From positions 372,001-436,000 of the forward strand of contig NZ_JQNL01000001.1 of assembly GCF_000745235.1 (NCBI RefSeq): DNA of 64,000 nt, in the 5' to 3' direction. The notes under the pieces are model-generated. The model saw only the letters and a program-made list of their open reading frames with translations, did not search any database and was not told where the DNA came from. This document shows, in pieces, positions 41,262 to 50,048 of the stretch. The position numbers were made by a program, and so were the translations under genes. The DNA comes from Luteibacter mycovicinus. Lineage in GTDB: Bacteria > Pseudomonadota > Gammaproteobacteria > Xanthomonadales > Rhodanobacteraceae. Numbering within the stretch: the stretch's first letter is position 1; every line of letters begins with the position of its first letter.

Positions 41262-42137
41262 ATGCCTTCGATCCGTTACAAGCAGCTCGACGTCTTCGCC
41301 GCCCGTCACGGCGGCGGTAATCCGCTCGGTGTCGTCATCGAAGCGGACGGCTGGTCGGACGCGCGCATGCAGCGCTTCGCCCACTGGACCAACCTGGTCG
41401 AAACCACGTTTCTGATGCCCGCGCGCGCCGCCGGTGCGGATTATCGTGCGCGCATCTTTACGCCGACCAAGGAGATCCCCTTCGCCGGCCACCCGACGAT
41501 CGGCAGCGCGCATGCCGCGCTCGATGCCGGCCTGGTGAAACCCGATGCCGCCGGCGTCATCTGGCAGGAATGCGGCGCCGGCGTGCTGCCGATCCGCGTC
41601 GAGGGCGAAGGTCCCTCGCGTGAACTCTTCGTGCAGTCGCCGAAGGCACGCATCGTCGGTGACGCATCGCACGGCGGCGAGACCCTGTCCGCCGTTCTCT
41701 ACGGCGTGCAGCTAGGCGCACTGCCTCCGGCCTGTGTCGAAGGTGGCCGTCGCTGGTGGGTCGCTGAATTCGCCGACGAAGCCGCGCTGCGAAGCTGGCG
41801 CCCCGACCACGCCGCCATCCGCGGTCTCGCCCTGGCCACCGATACGCTGGGCCTGTGCGTGTTCGCACGCTCGGCCGAGGGCCTGGCCGTGCGCGCGTTC
41901 CCCGCCGGCGTCGGCATCGTCGAAGACCCCGCATCGGGCGCCGCCAACGGCCTGATCGCTGCCTACGTCGCCGAGCGCGACCAGACCGGTCAGCTGGCGA
42001 AGGGCTACATCGTAAGCCAGGGTCGCGAAGTCGGGCACGACGCACGCATCATCATCCGCATCGACGGCGAGGCCGTGTGGGTCGGTGGTCGTACCAACAC
42101 CATCATCGACGGCCACGTGGACTGGATGGACGTCTGA
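41262..42137 (+). CDS. PhzF family isomerase-fold protein
   Basis: A 291-residue protein of the PhzF/diaminopimelate-epimerase fold with two similar halves. The N-terminal block [16 protein letters not shown], Glu47 in NLVETTFLM (the conserved catalytic acid of PhzF) and [13 protein letters not shown] are present, with [17 protein letters not shown] in the second half. No other phenazine genes are near, so the substrate is unknown; most genomic PhzF-like proteins are not phenazine enzymes. DUF188 follows after 2 bp on the same strand. Confidence 0.88.
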   Translation: MPSIRYKQLDVFAARHGGGNPLGVVIEADGWSDARMQRFAHWTNLVETTFLMPARAAGADYRARIFTPTKEIPFAGHPTIGSAHAALDAGLVKPDAAGVIWQECGAGVLPIRVEGEGPSRELFVQSPKARIVGDASHGGETLSAVLYGVQLGALPPACVEGGRRWWVAEFADEAALRSWRPDHAAIRGLALATDTLGLCVFARSAEGLAVRAFPAGVGIVEDPASGAANGLIAAYVAERDQTGQLAKGYIVSQGREVGHDARIIIRIDGEAVWVGGRTNTIIDGHVDWMDV

Positions 42138-42139
42138 TC

Positions 42140-42592
42140 GTGAACATCTGGGTCGACGCCGACGCCTGCCCCGCCGTCATCAAGGACATCCTGTTCCGTG
42201 CCGCCGAGCGCGAGCAGGTCGAGGTCACCCTGGTCGCCAACCAGTGGATCCGCACACCGGCCTCCCGGTTCATCAAGTCGATCCAGGTTCCGGGCGGCTT
42301 CGACGTCGCCGACGACGAGATCGTCCGCCGCGTGCATCCGGGCGACCTCGTGGTGACGCAGGACATTCCGCTGGCGGCTTTCGCGATCGAGAAGGGCGCA
42401 CTGGCGCTGCATCCGCGCGGCGAGATGTACACGAAGGACACAATCGCGGCGCGCCTCTCGATGCGTAACTTCATGGAAGAGCTCCGCGGATCGGGCGTCG
42501 ACACCGGTGGGCCCGCTGCGATGCATCCACGCGATCGGCAGAACTTCGCGAATGAACTCGATAAATGGTTGGCTCGGCGGAAGAAGAGCTGA
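42140..42592 (+). CDS. DUF188 (YaiI/YqxD) family protein
   Basis: A 150-residue protein with the PIN-like DUF188 fold. The signature DADACP at residues 6-11, [16 protein letters not shown] in the centre and [13 protein letters not shown] match the family, whose function is unknown though a nuclease-like site is suspected. Start is GTG 42140, 2 bp after the PhzF-like stop, so the two are one operon. A complex palindrome follows directly. Confidence 0.9.
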   Translation: MNIWVDADACPAVIKDILFRAAEREQVEVTLVANQWIRTPASRFIKSIQVPGGFDVADDEIVRRVHPGDLVVTQDIPLAAFAIEKGALALHPRGEMYTKDTIAARLSMRNFMEELRGSGVDTGGPAAMHPRDRQNFANELDKWLARRKKS

Positions 42593-42614
42593 GGAGCTTT
42601 GCGTTGTGGCACGG

Positions 42615-42931
42615 GTGCCGTTGGGTGCCATTCTCGTCGCTAAGTCCTCCTACGGCCTTCGCCTTCGTGCGGAAGCGCTCCGGGAACGACACCCAACGGC
42701 ACCCTCCAGCCCTTGACGCCGCCGGTCGGAGAGCGTCGAGCACAGCACCGACATGCCAGCATACGGCGGCGTTGCGGGGATGCCCCGAGTGCAACGCACG
42801 CTCGGCTCGGCTCGCCAAAACAACCTGCGGCAGCGCTGGAGGGGAGTCGTCGGCTGCCGTTCCTGGAGCGCTTCCGCACGAAGGCGAAGGCCGTAGGAGG
42901 ACTTAGCGACAGGAACGGCAGCCGACGACTC
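42615..42931. repeat. Nested palindrome: inverted pair of a 45-bp core within divergent stems
   Basis: This fills the 359-bp non-coding gap 42593-42951. Core A (42637-42681) and core B (42865-42909) are exact 45-bp reverse complements. Each core sits in its own stem: A between 42615-42627 and 42690-42702 (GTGCCGTTGGGTG and complement); B between 42844-42864 and 42911-42931 (21-bp perfect). The stem sequences differ between A and B, but each is self-complementary. More nested pairs lie between: CCCTCCAGC (42702-42710) with 42835-42843, and ACGCCGCCG (42716-42724) with 42764-42772. No coding frame is convincing. Identity unknown. Confidence 0.85.
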
Positions 42932-42951
42932 CCTGCCCCAACGCCGAGCCG

Positions 42952-43809
42952 TTAAACCCCAGTGACCTCATCCAGCCGTAAAGTCAGGCACTTGGCGGCG
43001 CCGCCAGACTTCATGAACTCATCCAGCGCCACCTCGACAAGCATGAAACCCGCGCCCTCCAGCCGCGACCGCAGATCCGGCCCCGCACGATTGAGGATCA
43101 CGACCTTGCCGAGGTTCACCGCATTGCAGGCGAAATCGATCGCATCGTGCTCGCTGACCGGAATGCGCAGATGCGGCGCGATATGCTTCTCGATCGACGC
43201 CAGGGACGCCGCATCGAAAGCATCCGGGAAGTACAACGTGTAGCCGCCCGCCAGCGGACAGAAACACGTGTCCAGGTGGTAGAAACGAGGATCCGCGAGC
43301 TTCAGCGGAATGACTTCGATATCCAGACGCGTCGCCAGTTCGGATGCTGCCAAGGGATCGGAGCGATGGCCGTGCCCCATCCACAAACGACGCGACACAC
43401 CGCGGTCGAACAACGCATCACCCGCCCCTTCGAAGAAGACGTCTTCAGCGATATCGACGATGTCGAATCCATGACGTGAGAACCACGCCCGGGCATGCGC
43501 TTCCTCGCCCTGCCGTTCGGCATAGCGGAAGCGGCTCGGTACAAAAGCATTGCCGAACACGAGGCCCGCGTTGGCCGCGAAGCACATATCCGGGAGCCCT
43601 TCCACCGGCGGCTGGAGAGCCACGTCGGCATGGCGCGACACGGTGTCGCGCAGCGCGTCCCACTGGCGGCGCGAGCGCTCGCTGGTGGTGTCATGCACAT
43701 GGTCGGTCATCCACGGATTGATGACGTAGCTGACCTCGAAGAATGTCGGAGCGCACATCAGCACGCGTGGAACCGTGCGCTCGATCGTCGGGGACATCGT
43801 TTCTGCCAT
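42952..43809 (-). CDS. Arginine deiminase/amidinotransferase-fold enzyme (CtlX/DDAH-like)
   Basis: A 285-residue enzyme of the guanidine-group-modifying superfamily. The catalytic triad is visible: His178 and Asp180 in FYHLDTCFCPLAGG and nucleophile Cys274 in SGGAAKCLTLRL near the C-terminus, with PDMCFAANAG and an Asn/Asp substrate region near 75. It resembles the CtlX/dimethylarginine dimethylaminohydrolase branch that hydrolyses or transfers guanidino groups; free arginine deiminase is also possible. ATG 43809 is used; ATG 43797 is an alternative. The start codon lies in one arm of an inverted repeat (43798-43859). It is followed by the palindromic element, with no operon partner. Confidence 0.85.
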   Translation of the reverse strand: MAETMSPTIERTVPRVLMCAPTFFEVSYVINPWMTDHVHDTTSERSRRQWDALRDTVSRHADVALQPPVEGLPDMCFAANAGLVFGNAFVPSRFRYAERQGEEAHARAWFSRHGFDIVDIAEDVFFEGAGDALFDRGVSRRLWMGHGHRSDPLAASELATRLDIEVIPLKLADPRFYHLDTCFCPLAGGYTLYFPDAFDAASLASIEKHIAPHLRIPVSEHDAIDFACNAVNLGKVVILNRAGPDLRSRLEGAGFMLVEVALDEFMKSGGAAKCLTLRLDEVTGV

Positions 43810-43859
43810 GGACGGGATGCGCCTGTATGGGGGAACGAACCCCCATCATGGCAGAAACG
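43798..43859. repeat. Inverted repeat over the start codon of the amidinotransferase-like gene
   Basis: Outer 13-bp arms CGTTTCTGCCATG (43798-43810) and its complement (43847-43859), inner arms ATGGGGG / CCCCCAT (43827-43833, 43840-43846). The start codon is inside the left arm. It could be an operator or a 5' UTR structure, or the read-through terminator region of the upstream small gene. Confidence 0.6.
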
Positions 43860-43871
43860 GCTACCGGTCCG

Positions 43872-44153
43872 TCAGTGCATTTTGCCGAGAATCGCCTTGA
43901 CCGATTCCGACGAGAAATGCAGTTCCTTCAATGCCTCTTCGAGCGAGTCGCGCGAGTTCACCTCGCTTTCGACCTGCTCGCCGACGCTGGCCGGCGAGAC
44001 GTGAACGTAGCGGTCGCCCTCCTGGTAGGCGATGCCTTCGTCGTGGAAGTTCTGCTTCGTCAGTACCTTGAAGGTGTGGTCGTTGGATTCCTTGATCGTG
44101 ACCGAGCGGCCTTCGTGTTCTCCCTCGTAAACCGTCTTCCAGGTTGCCGACAT
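43872..44153 (-). CDS. Hypothetical 93-residue protein
   Basis: A small acidic cytoplasmic protein starting MSATWKTVYEG at 44153, with GEHEGRSVTIKESNDHTFKV suggesting a beta-hairpin followed by a C-terminal helix (RDSLEEALKELHFSSESVK). No signal peptide, membrane segment or known motif is seen. A longer frame adding eight residues exists, but GGGAACGAAG upstream of 44153 supports this start. It is isolated: the amidinotransferase-like gene lies 62 bp downstream and the dehydrogenase 99 bp upstream on the same strand. I do not recognise a family. Confidence 0.7.
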   Translation of the reverse strand: MSATWKTVYEGEHEGRSVTIKESNDHTFKVLTKQNFHDEGIAYQEGDRYVHVSPASVGEQVESEVNSRDSLEEALKELHFSSESVKAILGKMH

Positions 44154-44252
44154 GACTTCGTTCCCAAGACAGCACAACAGCGTGCGAGCCCCATTGTTGC
44201 GGACCCGTCGGACTGGAGATTGTGAAGACTTGCGTAAATCGGCTCTAACGTT

Positions 44253-45134
44253 TCAGTCCTTGAGGTGGGCGCGGGCCGCCGCCACGCGGGCCATGCCTGC
44301 CCAGTCGATGTCGCCGTCGCCCTGTGCCAGCGACTCCAGCAGCGTGTCGTGCAAGAGGCTGGCCAGCGGCATGGGCACACGCTCGGCGTCGGCCGCCGAA
44401 CGGGCCAGACCCACGTCCTTGAAGCCCAGGCTGAGCTTGAACCCCGCCGGTTCGTAGGTGTTCTTCGCGATCTGGCCGCCGTAATTCTTGAAGACCGGCG
44501 CGGCGAACAGCGAATTCGACATCACCTCGAGGAAGTCGGCGGCCGAGACGCCGTGAGCGCGGGTGAGCGCCGTGGCCTCGGCCATGCTTTCGATGGCTGC
44601 GCCGATCATGAAGTTGCCGCCGATCTTGACGATGACCGAGCGGATCGGGTCGTCGCCCATCGGCCAGATCTTGCCGGCAAGCAGATCCAGCAGCGGCTGC
44701 ACCGTGGCGACGGCATCCGGCTTGCCGGCGACGACGATGTTGAGCGCGCCGGCGGCAGCCACGTCGGGACGACCGAATACGGGCGCGGCGACGAAGCCCA
44801 GGCCGCGCGTCTCGTGCGCTTCGACCAGCTCACGCGCCAACGCGACGGAGATCGTCGCGTGGTTCACGTGGACCGCCCCCCTGGGCAAGGCGTCGAGCAC
44901 GCCGCCGTCGATCAGCACCTGGCGCACGGCCGCGTCGTTGGCCAGCATGCCGTGAATGACCTCGGCGCCCGCGGCGGCTTCGGCCGGGGTGGCGGCGACC
45001 GTGGCGCCCTGCTCCGCCAACGGCTTCGCGGCATCGGCCGAGCGATTCCAGACGGTGACTTCGTGGCCGGCCTTGATGAGGTTGGAGGCCATGGCCGCGC
45101 CCATGGCGCCGAGGCCGAGAAAACCGATACGCAT
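44253..45134 (-). CDS. NAD(P)-dependent beta-hydroxyacid dehydrogenase
   Basis: A 293-residue dehydrogenase of the 3-hydroxyisobutyrate / tartronate semialdehyde reductase family. The N-terminal Rossmann domain opens GFLGLGAMGAAMASNL; the catalytic Lys170 and Asn174 are in VKIGGNFMIG, and the substrate region MLANDAAV and HVNHATIS are conserved. The C-terminal all-alpha domain completes the fold. The acid substrate cannot be chosen from the sequence. It starts 12 bp after the flavoprotein gene on the same strand and is probably co-transcribed. Confidence 0.9.
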   Translation of the reverse strand: MRIGFLGLGAMGAAMASNLIKAGHEVTVWNRSADAAKPLAEQGATVAATPAEAAAGAEVIHGMLANDAAVRQVLIDGGVLDALPRGAVHVNHATISVALARELVEAHETRGLGFVAAPVFGRPDVAAAGALNIVVAGKPDAVATVQPLLDLLAGKIWPMGDDPIRSVIVKIGGNFMIGAAIESMAEATALTRAHGVSAADFLEVMSNSLFAAPVFKNYGGQIAKNTYEPAGFKLSLGFKDVGLARSAADAERVPMPLASLLHDTLLESLAQGDGDIDWAGMARVAAARAHLKD

Positions 45135-45146
45135 GTCGTGCTCCTG

Positions 45147-46322
45147 TCAGACGGCCAGGCCGGCGGCATGTCCGCAAGCCCAGGCCCATTGGAAGTTGTA
45201 GCCGCCGAGATGGCCGGTCACGTCGAGAACCTCCCCGACGAAATACAGGCCCGGATGTCTTTTCGACATCATGGTGGAGGAAGACACCTCATCGGTATCG
45301 ACACCACCGAGGGTGACTTCGGCGGTCCGGTAACCTTCGGTGCCGCTGGCGACGATGGGCCAGTCGGCCAATTGTGCGCCGATATCGTTCAGCTCGGCGG
45401 CGCGGTATTGACGCATGGGCTTATTGGGCAGCCAGATCTCGCAGAGGCGCTCGGCCAGACGGCGCGGCAGCAGCGACGACAGCACTGTCTTGAGCTCGGC
45501 GGCCGGACGCTCGGCCTGCCCCTGGCGCAAGGCCTCGGCGGCGTCCACGTCCGGCAGCAGGTTGACCCGCAGGTCGGCACCGGGCTGCCAGTACGAGGAG
45601 ATCTGCAGGATCGCCGGGCCACTGACGCCGCGATGGGTGATGAGCAAGGCATCACGGAACGAGGTATCGCCAACCGTCGCTTCGACGGGAAGTGCCACGC
45701 CAGCCAGTCCGTCGAAGCGTTCCTGGTGCTTGCCGCTGAGCGTCAGCGGCACGAGACCGGCGCGCAGCGGCAGCACGGCATGACCGAACTGCTTCGCCAC
45801 CTCGTAACCAAAGCCGGTGGCCCCGAGGCTGGGAATCGACAACCCGCCCGTGGCGATCACCAGCGACGCGGCGCGCACAGGGCCCAGCGGCGTGTCGCAG
45901 GCGAAGCCACCGTCGGTCGCACGCAGCCGCGATACGCCGCAGTTCGTCTCGACACGCACGCCCGCCGCGGCGCATTCGTCCAGCAGCATGCGCACGATCA
46001 GCTTGGACGATTCGTCACAGAACAGCTGGCCCGGCGACTTCTCGTGCCAGGCGATCCTGTGGCGGTCGACCATGGCGATGAAATCCCACGGCGTGTAGCG
46101 CGCCAGCGCGGACTTGCAGAAATGCGGGTTGGCCGAGAGAAAGTTGGCCGGCGTGGTGGCGGTATTCGTAAAATTGCAGCGGCCGCCGCCGGACATCAGG
46201 ATCTTCTTGCCTGCCCGGTTCGCATGGTCGACCACCAGCACGCGCCGCCCACGGCCGCCCGCGACGATGGCCGTCATCAGGCCCGCCGCGCCTGCCCCGA
46301 TGACGAGTACGTCGTATTCCAT
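45147..46322 (-). CDS. HI0933/YhiN family FAD-dependent oxidoreductase
   Basis: A 391-residue flavoprotein. FAD-binding GAGAAGLMTAIVAGGRGRR at residues 8-26 is followed by the family signature KKILMSGGGRCNFTN and, near the end, GLYFVGEVLDVTGHLGGYN. The middle holds an inserted helical domain characteristic of this family. The function is not established, although some members are tied to tRNA or redox processes. It overlaps no neighbour; its promoter faces yajQ across 81 bp. Confidence 0.9.
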   Translation of the reverse strand: MEYDVLVIGAGAAGLMTAIVAGGRGRRVLVVDHANRAGKKILMSGGGRCNFTNTATTPANFLSANPHFCKSALARYTPWDFIAMVDRHRIAWHEKSPGQLFCDESSKLIVRMLLDECAAAGVRVETNCGVSRLRATDGGFACDTPLGPVRAASLVIATGGLSIPSLGATGFGYEVAKQFGHAVLPLRAGLVPLTLSGKHQERFDGLAGVALPVEATVGDTSFRDALLITHRGVSGPAILQISSYWQPGADLRVNLLPDVDAAEALRQGQAERPAAELKTVLSSLLPRRLAERLCEIWLPNKPMRQYRAAELNDIGAQLADWPIVASGTEGYRTAEVTLGGVDTDEVSSSTMMSKRHPGLYFVGEVLDVTGHLGGYNFQWAWACGHAAGLAV

Positions 46323-46403
46323 GCGTGGTTTCCGTGGTGCAAACGCACATGGTACCGCCGTCGCGTAAACTTGGTCATCGCCACCTTAGACAAGGACCCC
46401 GCC

Positions 46404-46886
46404 ATGCCCTCCTTCGACATCGTTTCCGAAGTCGACAAACACGAGCTCGCCAACGCCATCGACCAGGCCAACCGCGAAGTCACCACGCGCTTCGACCTGA
46501 AGGGCACCTCGGCGAAGATCGAGCAGGAAGAGAACGTCCTGACCCTGCGTGCCGACAACGAGTTCCAGGTCGGCCAGATCATGGACATCCTGCGCGCCCG
46601 CCTCTCCGCGCGGCAGATCGACGTGCGCTCGATGGACGTCGGCAAGGTCGAGACCAACCTGGCCGAGGGCCGGCAGAAGGTCACCATCAAGCAGGGGATC
46701 GAGCAGCCGGTCGCGAAGAAGATCATCGCGAAGATCAAGGAAGCGAAGCTGAAGGTCGAGGCGCAGATCAACGGCGAGAAGATCCGCGTCACTGGCAAGA
46801 AGCGTGACGACCTGCAGACGGCGATGGCGCTGCTGCGCAAAGCGGACGTGGAAATTCCGCTGCAGTTCGAGAATTTCCGCGATTGA
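46404..46886 (+). CDS. yajQ: YajQ family nucleotide-binding protein
   Basis: A 160-residue two-domain protein with MPSFDIVSEVDKHELANAI at the start and TTRFDLKGTSAKI, KQGIEQPVAKKIIAKIK in the later part. In Xanthomonas campestris the ortholog binds c-di-GMP and affects virulence and biofilm gene expression, so this fits a c-di-GMP effector. The open frame extends far upstream, but the family starts at ATG 46404. It converges on a GGDEF gene, and a REP element lies in between. Confidence 0.94.
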   Translation: MPSFDIVSEVDKHELANAIDQANREVTTRFDLKGTSAKIEQEENVLTLRADNEFQVGQIMDILRARLSARQIDVRSMDVGKVETNLAEGRQKVTIKQGIEQPVAKKIIAKIKEAKLKVEAQINGEKIRVTGKKRDDLQTAMALLRKADVEIPLQFENFRD

Positions 46887-46896
46887 GGTGACGGGT

Positions 46897-46941
46897 GTCG
46901 CGCGCGGGGCGCGCTTCTACAGAGGCCTTGCGCGCTTCTAC
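46897..46941. repeat. REP units between yajQ and the propeller-GGDEF gene
   Basis: A full unit GTCGCGCGCGGGGCGCGCTT (46897-46920) and a partial copy (46928-46941, GCGCGCTTCTAC). The partial copy supplies the TAG stop of the minus-strand GGDEF gene (read as GTAGAAGCGCGC on that strand). Confidence 0.75.
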
Positions 46942-49900
46942 AGCCCCGCGATGCGGCTCCGGTTGCGGCCGTCGTTCTTGGCCTCGTACAGCGCCTCGTC
47001 CGCGCGTCCCAGCAGCGAATTGAGCGACTCGGGCGACCGCCACATGGCGACGCCCGCACTCACCGTGATGCGGATCCGGTAGTCCCCGTGCACGATCGTC
47101 ATCGCGCCGAGCGCATGACGCACGCGCTCGGTGATATCCAGCGCATGCTCGGCCAGCGCGCCCGGCAGGCAGAGGATGAACTCCTCACCGCCGAAGCGCC
47201 CCGCGAGATCGTCCGCGCGGCACATCGACGAGATCACGCGCATCGTCTCGCGGATCACCGTATCGCCGGCCAGATGGCCGAACGTATCGTTGACCGACTT
47301 GAAGTCGTCGATATCGAGCAGGACCACGCTGAACGGAATTCCGTCCGTGGACGCCCCCTGGCGTACGCGCTCGGCCTGTTCGAGGAAGCGGCGACGGTTG
47401 AGCGAGCCGGTCAGTTCGTCGGTGCCGGCGAGGTGATCCAGCCGCTCGTTGGCCGCCTTCAGATCCCTCGTGCGCGCGTCGACCTGGACCTGCAGCAACT
47501 CGGCGCGACGGCGCAGGTACAGCGTGCGCAGATAGACCAGCCCGAAGAACGCGACGACGCCGAGCGCCACGCCGGCGAGCAGCGTCCACGGGCTTTCGTA
47601 CCAGCGCGGCACCACCGTCACGCGAACGGACGACTCCACGGTACGCCCATCCAGCCCGCGCATGGTCGCGCGCAGTCGCAGGGTGTAGCTGCCGCTGGCG
47701 AGGTTGGTATAGATCGCACTGGGCGGCAGGCCACGGGCCACCTCGTTCCAGCCACCATCCGCGTCGTCCATGCGATAGGCGTAATGGGTTTCCGACGGCG
47801 CCCGGAAGTCCAGCAGCGCGAAGTCCACACGTAGCCGCCGGCCATCGCCATCGAGTGTGATGTGGCCGCCATCGTCAGGCAGGTCGGCGAGTGGCAGCGG
47901 TTTGTCGTTGGTCGACACATGCGTGATGGCGAGACGCGGCGGCGGCACATGCGGGGCCACCCAGTACGGACGGACCACGGTCAGGCCGCCCAGACCGCCG
48001 AACATCAGTTCGCCGCCCGGCGCCTCGGCGGCGGAGCGATGGATGTAGCTCGGAATACGCAGGCCGTCACGGATACCCAGGTCGGAAACGCGGCGGCTGT
48101 TCGCATCGACCATCGCTACACCGTTGGCCATCGAGGCCCAGATGCGATCGTCGTGATCGACCAGCAAGGCGTTGATCTTGGTATTGACCAGACCCTCGCG
48201 CGCACCGATCACGCCGAAGCGGAACGGTCCTTCCGGCTTGAAGTCGTCGAGGTAGGCGATGCCGCCGAACGTCCCGATCCACAGGCGGTGGTGCGAATCG
48301 AACGCCAGCGAGCCGGTGTAATCGTGCGGCAGGCTGGTCGGGTCGGCCGGGTCGTGATGCAGGTTCACGAAGCCGGGCTTGCCGTCATACGCGATGCTGA
48401 TACCGCTGATGGTGGAGAACCACCACGCCCCGGGCATGCGCGTGATGTAACGCACCTGGTCGCCGACCAGACTCTTCGGATCGGACGCGTCGTGGCGCAT
48501 CTGCACCAGCGCGCCGGTCGCCGTGTCGTAGCGGAACAGGCCGTCATAGCAGCCGATGAGGATATCGTCGCCATCGCGCTGCATCGACAGGATCAGCTTG
48601 CCGTCCAGGCTCGGGATCACCGAGCTCTTCAGCTCGAAGGTCTCAGGATCGATCCGCGAAATGCCCTGCGCGCCCGCCCAGATCGACCCGTCGGGCGCCA
48701 CGACGAAGGCCTGCACGTCGCGCTCGGCCTGCTCGCCACCGAGTTGCAGGTGACGCATGCTGCCCTTGCCCAGGTCGAGCAGATCGATGCGGCCCATGCC
48801 GAGGCCGAGCCAGACCCTTCCGCGCGGATCGACGAATACGGAGTGCACGTTGGCGTTGGACAGCGTGTGGGTCTCCAGCGGAGACGGCAGCACGGAAAAC
48901 ACCTTGCGACCGTTCGGGTCGTAGCGCGCCGCGCCGAGTTCGGTCGCGACCCAGATGTTGCCCGCGGTGTCCTGGTAAATATCGCGGGTAATGTCGCCCG
49001 GCAGCGACGACGGCATCGCCGCGTCGTGGCTGAGCGGACGCAGGCGACCCGTGTTCATGTCGAAGGTGACAACCCCCGCCCCATCCGTCGCGGCCCAGAG
49101 CACGCCCTGCGGCGTCTCATGGAACGCGCGTACGGTGCGCCGGTGGGCGAGGCTGTTCTTGCCCGACAGGCCCGGCACCGCATGGCCCTTCCCGGCGGTG
49201 TCGATGTAGATCGCCCCGGACTGCCCGGTGCCCACCCACAGCTGCCGCTTGCTGTCGGGCAGCAAGGCCCAGACCTGATCGTGCAGGATCTCGTCGATCG
49301 CCGGGTCCGACGAGACGACGCGCTCGAAATGACCGCCGCGACGACGCACGAACAGGCCGTTATCCGCCCCGGCCCACAGATTGCCGACTGCATCCTCCGC
49401 CACCACGAAGGTGCGCGGCAGCATCTCCTTCTCGTCGCCCGGCAGCCCCGAGACGCGCTCGATGTGGCCGCTGGTCACGTCGATGCGATCGATGCCGCCT
49501 TCCGTCGCGACCCAGTACACGTTGGGCTCGCGCGACGCGGCGATCGAGAAGATCTTCGCGTGCGATGTCCCGCCGGGACCCACCGGATAGACGTGGAAGC
49601 GCATCGTCTTCGGATCGAAGCGCACGAGGCCACCGGTGTTGGTGCCGATCAGCAGCCCGCCGTCGTCCAGCGGCATCAGGGCGCGCACGTAGGCGTCGGG
49701 CAGCACGGCGCCCGCATAGGAATCGGGCTCCTGCCCGAACACCTGCGTGCGATAGCCGTCGTAGCGGACCAGGCCACCGAACGTGCCGATCCATATCAGC
49801 CCGCGCTTGTCCTGCACGATGGCGGTGGTGGTCGAATGGGGCAAGCCATCCGCCACGCCCAGCGTGTCGAACCACGAGGTCTCGTAGACCGCCCACGGAT

Positions 49901-50048
49901 CCACGCCCACCGTCGACGCGTTCCCCGTCGGAGTAACCTGCGCGGAGACCGCCGAAGCGACGACAAAGCACAGCAGGGCCGCGAAGGCGACCAGACGTGC
50001 TCGGAGGCGCGGTGAGCGAACGGGCCGCGGTGCGCGGTCAGCCAGCAT
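46938..50048 (-). CDS. Two-component-propeller sensor diguanylate cyclase
   Basis: A 1036-residue membrane sensor. After a signal/anchor helix, about 650 residues form the Reg_prop beta-propeller repeats (LIWIGTFGGLVRYDG, WVATEGGIDRID and similar), then a Y_Y_Y domain (AYRMDDADGGWNEVARGLPP), one transmembrane helix (LAGVALGVVAFFGLVYL), and a C-terminal GGDEF domain with an active GGEEF motif and an intact inhibitory site RADD five residues before it. The periplasmic propeller is expected to sense a saccharide or oligomer, as in HTCS proteins, while the cytoplasmic part makes c-di-GMP. It is downstream of and overlaps the EAL gene; start 50048 chosen for the shortest overlap. Confidence 0.9.
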   Translation of the reverse strand: MLADRAPRPVRSPRLRARLVAFAALLCFVVASAVSAQVTPTGNASTVGVDPWAVYETSWFDTLGVADGLPHSTTTAIVQDKRGLIWIGTFGGLVRYDGYRTQVFGQEPDSYAGAVLPDAYVRALMPLDDGGLLIGTNTGGLVRFDPKTMRFHVYPVGPGGTSHAKIFSIAASREPNVYWVATEGGIDRIDVTSGHIERVSGLPGDEKEMLPRTFVVAEDAVGNLWAGADNGLFVRRRGGHFERVVSSDPAIDEILHDQVWALLPDSKRQLWVGTGQSGAIYIDTAGKGHAVPGLSGKNSLAHRRTVRAFHETPQGVLWAATDGAGVVTFDMNTGRLRPLSHDAAMPSSLPGDITRDIYQDTAGNIWVATELGAARYDPNGRKVFSVLPSPLETHTLSNANVHSVFVDPRGRVWLGLGMGRIDLLDLGKGSMRHLQLGGEQAERDVQAFVVAPDGSIWAGAQGISRIDPETFELKSSVIPSLDGKLILSMQRDGDDILIGCYDGLFRYDTATGALVQMRHDASDPKSLVGDQVRYITRMPGAWWFSTISGISIAYDGKPGFVNLHHDPADPTSLPHDYTGSLAFDSHHRLWIGTFGGIAYLDDFKPEGPFRFGVIGAREGLVNTKINALLVDHDDRIWASMANGVAMVDANSRRVSDLGIRDGLRIPSYIHRSAAEAPGGELMFGGLGGLTVVRPYWVAPHVPPPRLAITHVSTNDKPLPLADLPDDGGHITLDGDGRRLRVDFALLDFRAPSETHYAYRMDDADGGWNEVARGLPPSAIYTNLASGSYTLRLRATMRGLDGRTVESSVRVTVVPRWYESPWTLLAGVALGVVAFFGLVYLRTLYLRRRAELLQVQVDARTRDLKAANERLDHLAGTDELTGSLNRRRFLEQAERVRQGASTDGIPFSVVLLDIDDFKSVNDTFGHLAGDTVIRETMRVISSMCRADDLAGRFGGEEFILCLPGALAEHALDITERVRHALGAMTIVHGDYRIRITVSAGVAMWRSPESLNSLLGRADEALYEAKNDGRNRSRIAGL

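Noticed and set aside
41262..42137. Phenazine biosynthesis because of the PhzF-like gene
   Set aside because: No phzA-G genes; most PhzF-like proteins have other roles.
42507..42955. Small ORFs in the 42.6-42.9 kb palindrome
   Set aside because: Frames exist on both strands with near-identical residues because of the inverted repeat; no start signal or family.
47862..50015. 717-codon plus-strand ORF opposite the propeller-GGDEF gene
   Set aside because: Antisense shadow; propeller and GGDEF motifs are on the minus strand.
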